This document shows positions 1-5,190 of a DNA stretch of 6,146 nucleotides, piece by piece. A program made the translations under genes and the position numbers. Position 1 is the stretch's first letter; every line of letters begins with the position of its first letter. The DNA is taken from NCBI GenBank assembly GCA_023415525.1, contig JAEZKI010000347.1, positions 1 to 6,146 on the forward strand, written 5' to 3'. The stretch is from Bacillota bacterium (lineage in GTDB: Bacteria > Bacillota > Clostridia > Lachnospirales > Cellulosilyticaceae). The notes under the pieces were generated by a model that worked only from the letters and a program-made list of their open reading frames with translations, had not been told where the DNA came from and searched no databases.

Positions 1-731
1 TGAGCTTAATGGTTGGTTCCTATATTATCTCTGTTAAAAGAAAGTATCCAAAAGGAGATAAATTTAGTTTCAACAAACTATTAAAAGAATTTAGTGTTTC
101 TTTCTGGGCATTAGCAGCTGTTTTAATTGTTGTAGTTGGTGTTGTTGGTGGTGTCTTTACAGCTACAGAATCTGCCGCTATTGCAGTTATTTATAGCTTA
201 ATTGTCAGTGTGTTTATTTATAAGGGGCTTGACTGGAAAGGTGTTTGGAGAGTAATAGGGGATTGTGTAGATACACTTTCTATCGTACTCATTCTTATCG
301 CAACTTCAAGCATTTTTGGCTATTGCTTGACACGTTTACATGTACCTGATTTAGCAGCTAGTTGGATTATTGGGCTCACAGATAACCCTATTCTTCTAGC
401 CTTACTGCTTAATCTTATTCTTTTAGTACTGGGATGTATCATGGATATGGCTCCAATCATTTTGATTGCTACCCCAATTCTTTTACCAATTGCCACTTCC
501 ATTGGTATTGATCCTATTCAATTTGGTATTATGGTTGTTTTAAACTGTGGTATTGGTCTTTTAACACCACCTGTTGGAGCAGTACTCTTTATTGGTTCAG
601 CAGTATCTAAAGTACCTATGGAACGCGTTGTAAAAGCCACCTTGCCATTTTATTTATGCATGATTGTTACACTATTGCTGATTACCTTTATTCCAGCCAT
701 TAGCTTATGGCTTCCAGCTGTATTGGGGTAA
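1..731 (+). CDS. dctM: TRAP transporter large permease DctM (C-terminal part, 5' end outside window)
   Basis: Large membrane subunit of a TRAP transporter, which uses an ion gradient to import an organic acid delivered by a DctP-type binding protein. The frame is open to the left edge (first full codon at 3), and the sequence before the ATG at 9 (Ser-Leu, then MVGSYII) reads as DctM interior. The ATG at 9 is therefore almost certainly not the real start. About 243 residues are present of the roughly 425 usual for the family. They are very hydrophobic, with several membrane segments. Family-typical features include the GCIMDMAPIILIATPILLPI stretch (about 432-491) and the conserved GLLTPPVG motif (TPP at 564-572) near the C-terminus. 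The small permease DctQ and a transport DctP would be expected upstream, outside the window. The substrate cannot be told from this subunit. The gene ends TAA, 8 bases before the next gene. Confidence 0.93.
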   Translation, partial: SLMVGSYIISVKRKYPKGDKFSFNKLLKEFSVSFWALAAVLIVVVGVVGGVFTATESAAIAVIYSLIVSVFIYKGLDWKGVWRVIGDCVDTLSIVLILIATSSIFGYCLTRLHVPDLAASWIIGLTDNPILLALLLNLILLVLGCIMDMAPIILIATPILLPIATSIGIDPIQFGIMVVLNCGIGLLTPPVGAVLFIGSAVSKVPMERVVKATLPFYLCMIVTLLLITFIPAISLWLPAVLG

Positions 732-739
732 GATGAAGG

Positions 740-1210
740 ATGAACTATAGATTTAATTATAAAACCACAGCCTTTGATTTTTGGCAATTATCCATGTATT
801 ATACCTATGGTTCAATAGTAGGTATGTGTAATATTATATTTACTGTGGCAATGATTTTGTTAGCTGTAAAATTCTGGGGAGATATAAATACTGTAGTGAG
901 AATTCTTTTAGTACTTGCTTGTTGCCTATTTACAGTTGTTCAGCCACTGGTTATTTATTTACGAGCAAGGAAGCAAGTCTCAACGCTTCCAACGGATATG
1001 GCGATTGTGTTTGATGATGCTGGCGTTCATGTGGAGACAGGAAATCAAATCTCCCATTTAAAATGGAAAGCGATAAAAAGAGTAGCTAAAAAACCTACTA
1101 TGATTGTGGTCTTTTCTACTACTACCCATGGTTTTTTATTAACCAACAAGGCATTGGGTGATCAAAAAGAAGAGTTTTATGCGTATCTAGTCTCAAAAAT
1201 AAAGAAATAA
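740..1210 (+). CDS. YcxB-like two-helix membrane protein
   Basis: A 156-residue protein resembling the poorly characterised YcxB family; no biochemical role is established. A short polar N-terminus is followed by two membrane segments, about residues 24-46 and 53-74. The soluble tail, about 85-156, contains the typical run VFDDAGVHVETG, then LKWKAIKRVAKKPTMIVVFS, then FLLTNKAL, as in YcxB-like C-terminal domains with an alternating beta pattern. The length is normal for the family and nothing looks broken. The start is the ATG at 740. The ribosome site is weak: GGGG at 725-728, overlapping the end of dctM, is about 11 bases away. GAAGG directly abuts the ATG and is too close. Translation may therefore be coupled to dctM. 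The position directly after the permease suggests co-transcription, but a role in transport is only inference. Confidence 0.8.
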   Translation: MNYRFNYKTTAFDFWQLSMYYTYGSIVGMCNIIFTVAMILLAVKFWGDINTVVRILLVLACCLFTVVQPLVIYLRARKQVSTLPTDMAIVFDDAGVHVETGNQISHLKWKAIKRVAKKPTMIVVFSTTTHGFLLTNKALGDQKEEFYAYLVSKIKK

Positions 1211-1223
1211 GTTACAAATATAA

Positions 1224-1275
1224 AATAGGGTTGTATTAGCATTTTTTGCAAATACAGCCCTATTAGCATTTAATT
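1224..1275 (+). terminator. Long hairpin after the dctM-ycxB unit, probable terminator
   Basis: Positions 1224-1237 pair with 1251-1264 (14 bp, one G-U), extended inside by GCA/TGC (1239-1241 with 1247-1249) around a T-only loop. The hairpin starts 13 bases after the ycxB-like stop codon. The following sequence (AGCATTTAATTTT) is T-rich but not a clean T-run, so termination may be partial. The 11-mer TATTAGCATTT occurs twice, at 1234-1244 inside the stem-loop and at 1261-1271 on its 3' flank. Confidence 0.65.
1246..1274 (+). promoter_or_regulatory. Weak candidate promoter inside the terminator hairpin
   Basis: TTGCAA (1246-1251, four of six matches to TTGACA) lies 17 bases before TTTAAT (1269-1274, five of six matches to TATAAT). 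A transcript would begin near 1281 and run into the hairpins at 1313-1417. In such AT-rich DNA, matches of this quality arise by chance. I list it because it is spaced correctly and would explain the otherwise unexplained terminator-like element at 1385-1424. Confidence 0.3.
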
Positions 1276-1308
1276 TTCCTTATAACGGTAAGTAGTTTGG
1301 GGAATAGA

Positions 1309-1335
1309 ATGGTTAGGATAGCCCTAAAAGGATAA
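1309..1335 (+). CDS. Candidate 8-residue leader peptide (MVRIALKG)
   Basis: A minimal ORF starts at ATG 1309 and stops at TAA 1333-1335. GGGG (1299-1302) sits 6 bases before the ATG, a well-spaced if short ribosome site. The ORF overlaps the hairpin at 1313-1327 and ends where the next predicted stem begins, so translation could alter folding ahead of the terminator-like stem. Eight-codon ORFs are common by chance, and the peptide has no run of one regulatory amino acid, so the call is speculative. Confidence 0.15.
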   Translation: MVRIALKG

Positions 1336-1384
1336 TAAATGTTATGAGTTGAGCACTATAAAAGTTTATTAGTCTAGTGATAAG

Positions 1385-1424
1385 AAACTATATTTACAAG
1401 ACATGTAGGTATAGTTTTATTTTT
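1385..1424 (+). terminator. Terminator-like hairpin just upstream of the kinase promoter
   Basis: Positions 1385-1398 (AAACTATATTTACA) pair with 1404-1417 (TGTAGGTATAGTTT) over 14 bp, including two G-U pairs, around a 5-base loop. TTATTTTTTTG follows. The shape is that of an intrinsic terminator, although the stem is AT-rich. It lies immediately upstream of the -35 of the kinase promoter. It could be a back-up terminator for the dctM unit, the end of a short leader RNA, or (read as DNA) the operator-like inverted repeat AAACTATA/TATAGTTT. Confidence 0.5.
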
Positions 1425-1454
1425 TTGTAATAAAATGATAAAATCTGTTATAAT
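1425..1454 (+). promoter_or_regulatory. Extended -10 promoter for the kinase-regulator-binding protein operon
   Basis: TATAAT at 1449-1454 is a perfect -10 box preceded by TG at 1446-1447 (extended -10, TGnTATAAT). TTGTAA at 1425-1430 is a fair -35 with an 18-base spacer. Transcription should begin near 1461, giving a leader of about 25 bases containing the ribosome site. The AAACTATA/TATAGTTT inverted repeat (1385-1417) directly upstream is a possible regulator site. Confidence 0.65.
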
Positions 1455-1485
1455 AAGGAGTAGTATGTAAAAGGGGATTAAATGA

Positions 1486-2991
1486 ATGAAGAAAAAAAAT
1501 TGGATTCAAAAATGGAATAATGTATGGTTATCACTAACTATAAAGAAAAAAATTAATTTCTTTACAGGTGTCGTATTTTTAATCATTTTTCTGTCAATTT
1601 TGTTCGATATATGGGTTGTGAATTTTTCTTTAAACGATTTTCAAATGATTTTGGAGAGTAATGCAAAAAGTAGTGACTTCATGGATGCCATAGAGAAGGA
1701 AAGTGACTGGTTTGCATCCTATATTAAAGATCCCAGTGAAGAAAATTTAAAGAAATTAGAGGATGCTTGTAAGCAGACGCGCAAAATGATTTCTATTCTG
1801 CCCCATAACTATCAATCAATAGGTCCTTACCGCTATGCTAAGATATGGTCTATTCGTAATAGTTATGAGCGATATGAGCAGGAAAGAGACATTGTGTTAC
1901 AGATGAGGGAAGAAAGTCAGGGTTATATCCATGCTTTATACAGAGTTTATGATATGCAAAGCTATTTGCGAGAATATGCGCGGGTTCTGATGCGCTATAC
2001 ATTGGAGGATGGAACGGTTGCCTACGAGAAAAAAGTACCTGATTTAAAAAGAGTACCATTTATTGTTTTATTTTTTGGGAGTTTCTTATTTCTAGGAATA
2101 ATCAGTTTAGCTCGTTTAATGAATAAAACAATTATTTTGCCTATTATGAATTTAGTAGATGTGTCAAAAAAGGTTGCAGCTAATGATTTTTTTGTAGAGG
2201 ATGTAGTGGTTGAAAATAGGGATGAAATGGGAGAACTCGTTAAAGCATTTAATAAAATGAACTATGCAACAGGGCAGTATATTAGAGCTTTAGAAGAAAA
2301 AAGAGAAATGGTGGCCTTATTACATAAAGAGGAAGTAGAAAAATTAGAAATTGAAAAACGTTTAGAAAGTACTAATTTGGAATTACTTAAAAGTCAGATA
2401 AAACCCCACTTTTTATTTAATACCTTAAATGTAATAGGAGGGATGGCGAATTTAGAGGAGGCCCATGTAACAGAAAAAATGATAAAGGCCCTAAGTTCTC
2501 TCTTTCGCTATAATTTAAAGACACCAGAGATGGAAGTGGTATTGGCACAAGAATTACGTATTGTAAGAGACTATATGTATTTACAACAAATGCGTTTTGG
2601 CAATCGGATTAGTTATAGTATGGAATGTAAACTAGATCAAGATATAGTAAGGGTTCCTACTTTTTCTTTCCAACCATTAATTGAAAATGCAATTATTCAT
2701 GGTATTTCAAAAAAAGAAAGAGGGGGAAAGATATGTATTCGCGTGTGGGCAGAAAATGAAAAGGTAATCATTACTGTTGCTGATACGGGAGTCGGTATGA
2801 CACAAGAGCAGCTTGAAAAACTAAGAAGTGCCTTTAATCAAGGGATTACTGGAAATGTGGGTATTGGGCTAGGGAATATTTATAAACGGATACGTGTTAT
2901 GTATCCACAGGGAGAAGTTAAAATTTATAGTAAGGAAAATATAGGGACGGCTGTGAGAATAGAAATTCCACAGGTACAAGGGGAGGAATAG
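1486..2991 (+). CDS. Sensor histidine kinase, YesM/LytS family
   Basis: A 501-residue membrane kinase that should phosphorylate the response regulator encoded next. Order: basic N-terminus; TM1 about 25-46; an extracytoplasmic domain of about 140 residues that looks mostly helical, with no Cache motif I can recognise; TM2 about 190-211; HAMP about 212-265 (P219, DEMGEL 246-251); a charged coiled coil to about 305; the His_kinase domain with KPHFLFNTLN (phospho-acceptor His308); and an HATPase domain with FQPLIENAIIHG (N401), DTGVGM (433-438) and the G-rich VGIGLGNI (458-465). All catalytic motifs are present. The start is ATG 1486 with AGGGG at 1472-1476, 9 bases away. The stop (TAG) is one base before the regulator's ATG, indicating tight coupling. 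The downstream DctP-like protein suggests carboxylate-type ligand sensing, by inference. Confidence 0.95.
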   Translation: MKKKNWIQKWNNVWLSLTIKKKINFFTGVVFLIIFLSILFDIWVVNFSLNDFQMILESNAKSSDFMDAIEKESDWFASYIKDPSEENLKKLEDACKQTRKMISILPHNYQSIGPYRYAKIWSIRNSYERYEQERDIVLQMREESQGYIHALYRVYDMQSYLREYARVLMRYTLEDGTVAYEKKVPDLKRVPFIVLFFGSFLFLGIISLARLMNKTIILPIMNLVDVSKKVAANDFFVEDVVVENRDEMGELVKAFNKMNYATGQYIRALEEKREMVALLHKEEVEKLEIEKRLESTNLELLKSQIKPHFLFNTLNVIGGMANLEEAHVTEKMIKALSSLFRYNLKTPEMEVVLAQELRIVRDYMYLQQMRFGNRISYSMECKLDQDIVRVPTFSFQPLIENAIIHGISKKERGGKICIRVWAENEKVIITVADTGVGMTQEQLEKLRSAFNQGITGNVGIGLGNIYKRIRVMYPQGEVKIYSKENIGTAVRIEIPQVQGEE

Positions 2992-2992
2992 T

Positions 2993-3529
2993 ATGTATCG
3001 TGTATTAATTGCAGATGATGAGCCGATAGAAATAGCCATTGTCTCTAAGATTATACAAAAGAATTTTAGTGATGGGATGGAAATTGTTCAGGCAGTCAAT
3101 GGGAGAGAAGCCATTGAAAAATTTTTAGAAAAAAGGTGCCAAGTTGTTTTATTAGATGTGGAGATGCCAGGAATCAATGGGTTAGAGGCAGCAGAAAGAA
3201 TTAGAAAGGAAGATAAGACATGCAGCATTATTTTCTTGACGGCATTTGATGAATTTACTTATGCTAAAAAAGCTATTACAGTAAAAGCATTAGATTATCT
3301 TTTAAAACCTGTTTCAGATGACGAATTAATAGCAGTAATAGATGAAGCTATTCGCCTCATTAAGCTAGATATAAAATCTAGTTTACCAGAGGGAGATTTT
3401 AACAATGAAATGTTTGGCATAGAGAGTGGAAAAACAGAACATGTGCGCATGAATGTAGTACAAGAAATGATTATGGACTATATATCCAATCATTATACTG
3501 AAGATATTTCTTTACAAGATGTAGCATAG
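2993..3529 (+). CDS. Response regulator, receiver domain and start of AraC-type HTH (ends at an in-frame TAG)
   Basis: N-terminal 178 residues of a YesN-like regulator. The receiver domain (about 1-118) has the acidic pocket D8/D9, phospho-acceptor D55 in LLDVEMPG, T83 in FLTAFDEF and K105 in LLKP, so it should be phosphorylatable by the upstream kinase. A short linker leads into an AraC-type HTH beginning with the helix MIMDYISNHY, then ISLQDVA. There TAG (3527-3529) replaces what is normally a charged residue in helix 2 of the first HTH. The same frame continues with a complete HTH remainder to 3775, giving 260 codons in all, a normal length for a minimal receiver plus AraC-domain regulator. 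The start is ATG 2993 with GGAGG at 2982-2986, 6 bases away. If TAG terminates fully, this product lacks a working DNA-binding domain. One substitution (GAG, AAG or CAG to TAG) would explain it. Confidence 0.9.
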   Translation: MYRVLIADDEPIEIAIVSKIIQKNFSDGMEIVQAVNGREAIEKFLEKRCQVVLLDVEMPGINGLEAAERIRKEDKTCSIIFLTAFDEFTYAKKAITVKALDYLLKPVSDDELIAVIDEAIRLIKLDIKSSLPEGDFNNEMFGIESGKTEHVRMNVVQEMIMDYISNHYTEDISLQDVA

Positions 3530-3532
3530 GCC
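3527..3532 (+). other. In-frame amber codon splitting the response regulator gene
   Basis: TAG at codon 179 is followed by GCC and then ATG (3533) in the same frame, with no insertion or deletion. The kinase, the binding protein and the regulator's own natural end also use TAG, so amber is a real stop in this genome. Possible explanations are a recent nonsense mutation, a base-call error, partial amber readthrough, or reinitiation at the ATG 3 bases after the stop. Confidence 0.9.
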
Positions 3533-3775
3533 ATGAATTATTCAGACCCTTATTTTTGTAAGTTATTTAAGCAATGTTTTGAGAAGAGCTTTACCACCTA
3601 TCTCTCGGAATTCAGGGTAAATAAAGCCAAGCAGCTTTTAGTAGATGTGACCATTAATGTAAAGGAAATCAGTGATAGAGTAGGATATCGGGATTCCAAT
3701 TACTTTGCCAAGGTATTCAAAAGAGTAGTCGGTGTAACACCCAGTGAATACCGTGTCCTTGCACTAGGAAAATAG
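3533..3775 (+). CDS. C-terminal AraC-type DNA-binding fragment of the split response regulator
   Basis: Eighty codons in the same frame as the receiver fragment. They encode the rest of an AraC/XylS DNA-binding domain: the recognition helix of HTH 1 (SDPYFCKLFKQ, residues 4-14), the linker helix (YLSEFRVNKAKQLL, 23-36), and all of HTH 2 with the family signature (VKEISDRVGY, 43-52; SNYFAKVFKRVVGVTPSEYR, 55-74). The region upstream of ATG 3533 has no convincing ribosome site, so independent translation would depend on reinitiation after the TAG at 3527-3529. On its own it lacks helices 1-2 of the first HTH and any receiver domain. The signature is intact, which suggests either very recent loss or continued expression as part of the full protein. 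It is most simply annotated with 2993-3529 as one interrupted gene. Confidence 0.75.
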   Translation: MNYSDPYFCKLFKQCFEKSFTTYLSEFRVNKAKQLLVDVTINVKEISDRVGYRDSNYFAKVFKRVVGVTPSEYRVLALGK

Positions 3776-3845
3776 TACATAAATAAGAGAAAAACCTAAA
3801 TAAAATATAAGTAGTATAAATATTGGGTAGGTATAGATAAGGGTG

Positions 3846-4859
3846 ATGAAGCGAATGAGAATAAAGATAATAGGATGTATACTATTCATTACTATAATTG
3901 GAGTGTTTGGCTTTTATATTAGAAAAAGTTGTTCGGAGACTAGAATTCCAGAATTTGTATTTTTTTATGCAGAAAATCAAGCAGAGGACTACCCTACTAC
4001 ACTTGGAGGTTATAAATTTGCAGAGTTAGTGGAAGAAAGGACAGATGGGAGAATTAAAATTATTGTACAGGCCAATAGCCAACTGGGATATGAGAGAGAT
4101 GTTATTCAACAGCTCCAATTTGGGGGTATTGATTTTGCTCGAATATCTTTGTCTCAACTCGCAGAGTTTGCACCACAATTTAATGTTTTGCAGATGCCTT
4201 ACCTTTATAAAGATTCAACCCATATGTGGAAGGTATTAGATGGAAAAATTGGGGATGACTTTATGAATGCTGTAAAAGAATCGAGTTTGGTGGCACTTTC
4301 TTGGTATGATGCGGGAGCACGTAATTTCTATAACTCTGTAAGACCTATAAATTCTTTAGAAGATATAAAAGGATTACGCATTCGTGTACAAGAATCCCAA
4401 CTTATGGCTGAAATGGTAGAGGCCTTAGGGGCAATAGCTGTTCCACTTGTTTATAGTGACGTGTATTCCAGTTTACAAAGAGGTATTATTGATGGAGCTG
4501 AGAATAACTGGCCATCTTATGAGTCAACAGGTCATTATGAGGTGGCCCAATATTACACTATAGATGAACATACTCGGGTACCAGAACTTCAACTCTGTTC
4601 GCAGGTTACATGGGATAAACTGTCATCAGAAGATCAACAGGTTATTCGTTTATGTGCCAGAGAATCTGCTTTATATGAAAGGCAGCTTTGGATGCAACGA
4701 GAAGAAGAATCAGAGAAAATAGCATCAGAGAATGGTGTACAAGTTGTCGTATTGTCTGCGGAAGAAAAGGCAAGATTTCAAGCAGCAGTAAAAGGGGTTT
4801 ATGAAAAATATTGTAAAGACTATATGGATATTATCGAAGCCATTATTGCCACAGAATAG
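3846..4859 (+). CDS. dctP: TRAP-type solute-binding protein, DctP family, probably a co-sensor
   Basis: A 337-residue extracytoplasmic binding protein of the DctP/SBP_bac_7 family, normal length. Numbering from ATG 3846: basic MKRMRIK, a hydrophobic segment about 8-25, then the binding fold. Family motifs are GYERDVIQQLQFGGIDFA (81-98), FAPQFNVLQMPYLY, GLRIRVQES (176-184; R180 at the position of the carboxylate-clamping Arg of TRAP binding proteins) and DGAENNWPSYES (216-227). GTG 3843, ATG 3846 and ATG 3855 are all possible starts; AAGGG (3839-3843) is best spaced for 3855, 11 bases away. No usable lipobox is seen; IIGC at 8-11 comes before most of the hydrophobic core. It lies 67 bases (3776-3842) after the regulator with no terminator, so it is probably co-transcribed. 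Placement with the kinase, apart from the transporter operon, suggests a sensing role like B. subtilis DctB, but it could also feed the TRAP permease. Confidence 0.92.
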   Translation: MKRMRIKIIGCILFITIIGVFGFYIRKSCSETRIPEFVFFYAENQAEDYPTTLGGYKFAELVEERTDGRIKIIVQANSQLGYERDVIQQLQFGGIDFARISLSQLAEFAPQFNVLQMPYLYKDSTHMWKVLDGKIGDDFMNAVKESSLVALSWYDAGARNFYNSVRPINSLEDIKGLRIRVQESQLMAEMVEALGAIAVPLVYSDVYSSLQRGIIDGAENNWPSYESTGHYEVAQYYTIDEHTRVPELQLCSQVTWDKLSSEDQQVIRLCARESALYERQLWMQREEESEKIASENGVQVVVLSAEEKARFQAAVKGVYEKYCKDYMDIIEAIIATE

Positions 4860-4894
4860 TTGGAATAGAGATTTTGAAAAATAATATAGCAATG

Positions 4895-4941
4895 AAGAGA
4901 CAGTTAGCACACCCCATATGCTCTAACTGTCTTTTCATTTT
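4895..4941 (+). terminator. Intrinsic terminator of the kinase-regulator-binding protein operon
   Basis: GACAGTTAG (4899-4907) pairs perfectly with CTAACTGTC (4923-4931). AAGA (4895-4898) pairs with the first four bases of the TTTTCATTTT tail (4932-4935). An alternative inner pairing AGCA/TGCT is also possible. It begins 35 bases after the DctP-like stop codon. The A-rich 5' flank means it might act weakly in the other direction as well, but no gene on the - strand needs it. Confidence 0.9.
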
Positions 4942-5009
4942 AATAGGTAGTTGTTTTCTGTTTTATATACTGTTTATTAAGTTTAAGAGTAATTTCCTAT
5001 TAAAATAAC

Positions 5010-5038
5010 TTGTAGATAGGGGATGTTTCATATAGAAT
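5010..5038 (+). promoter_or_regulatory. Candidate promoter for the class B PBP gene
   Basis: TTGTAG (5010-5015) and TAGAAT (5033-5038) are 17 bases apart; the -10 matches five of six consensus bases and the -35 only three. Transcription would begin near 5045, leaving a long AT-rich leader of about 145 bases. The interval 4942-5190 shows no other gene. A new promoter is expected here because the preceding operon ends at a strong terminator. Confidence 0.35.
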
Positions 5039-5163
5039 AATAAAAGTAAAATAAGTTTTTACACATTTTATAGATAAAGTATGGAGATAATATTAAAAAA
5101 ACAAGTAGAAATAAAGATAAAATAGAAGAGCCATAGAAAATTAAAAAGAAAAGGAGAAGTTAA

Positions 5164-5175
5164 TCCTCAAGGAGG
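5164..5175 (+). promoter_or_regulatory. Unusually placed ribosome binding site of the PBP gene
   Basis: AAGGAGG (5169-5175) is a strong Shine-Dalgarno sequence, but 15 bases separate it from ATG 5191, longer than the usual 5-10. An in-frame TAA at 5185-5187 excludes any earlier start in this frame. TCCTC (5164-5168) just before it can pair with the GAGG (5172-5175) around a 3-base loop, or with AGGA in the upstream AAGGAG (5151-5156), so access to the site may be modulated. Confidence 0.4.
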
Positions 5176-5190
5176 TGTACTTACTAAGCA

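Larger units (their letters stand above)
1276..1427 (+). ncRNA. Candidate structured leader or small RNA upstream of the histidine kinase
   Basis: No large gene lies here. Three successive hairpins can be drawn: TTAGG/CCTAA (1313-1317 with 1323-1327), TAATAAA/TTTATTA (1333-1339 with 1365-1371), and the terminator-like stem at 1385-1417 followed by a T-run. A weak promoter precedes the set (1246-1274). The arrangement resembles a short terminated transcript or an attenuated leader. I recognise no known riboswitch consensus, so identity and function are unknown. Confidence 0.25.

Noticed and set aside
320..502. Reading frame of 60 codons on the - strand
   Set aside because: It lies wholly inside the well-supported dctM frame, with no recognisable protein features.
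1456..1470. AAGGAG followed by ATG TAA (start-stop)
   Set aside because: AAGGAG abuts the -10 box and lies upstream of the expected transcription start near 1461, so it would not be in the mRNA.
1482..1520. ATG 1482, four bases before the kinase start, in another frame
   Set aside because: It gives only 12 codons and no recognisable product. ATG 1486 begins the frame with the kinase domains and has good SD spacing.
1850..2059. Reading frame of 69 codons on the - strand
   Set aside because: It is antisense to the kinase outer domain, shows no family resemblance, and the sense frame is convincing.
3527..3529. TAG read as pyrrolysine or a reassigned sense codon
   Set aside because: The kinase, the regulator end and the DctP-like gene all terminate at TAG. 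The site is an HTH helix, not a known pyrrolysine site, and no pyl genes are in the window. Partial readthrough remains open.
3776..3842. Separate promoter for the DctP-like gene (TATAAA at 3815-3820)
   Set aside because: No acceptable -35 lies 16-18 bases upstream, and there is no terminator after the regulator, so co-transcription is simpler.
4045..4239. Reading frame of 64 codons on the + strand
   Set aside because: It is a shifted frame inside the DctP-like gene, whose conserved motifs occupy the other frame here.
4725..4910. Reading frame of 61 codons on the - strand
   Set aside because: It overlaps the end of the DctP-like gene and the terminator stem, and its composition is that of reversed AT-rich sequence.
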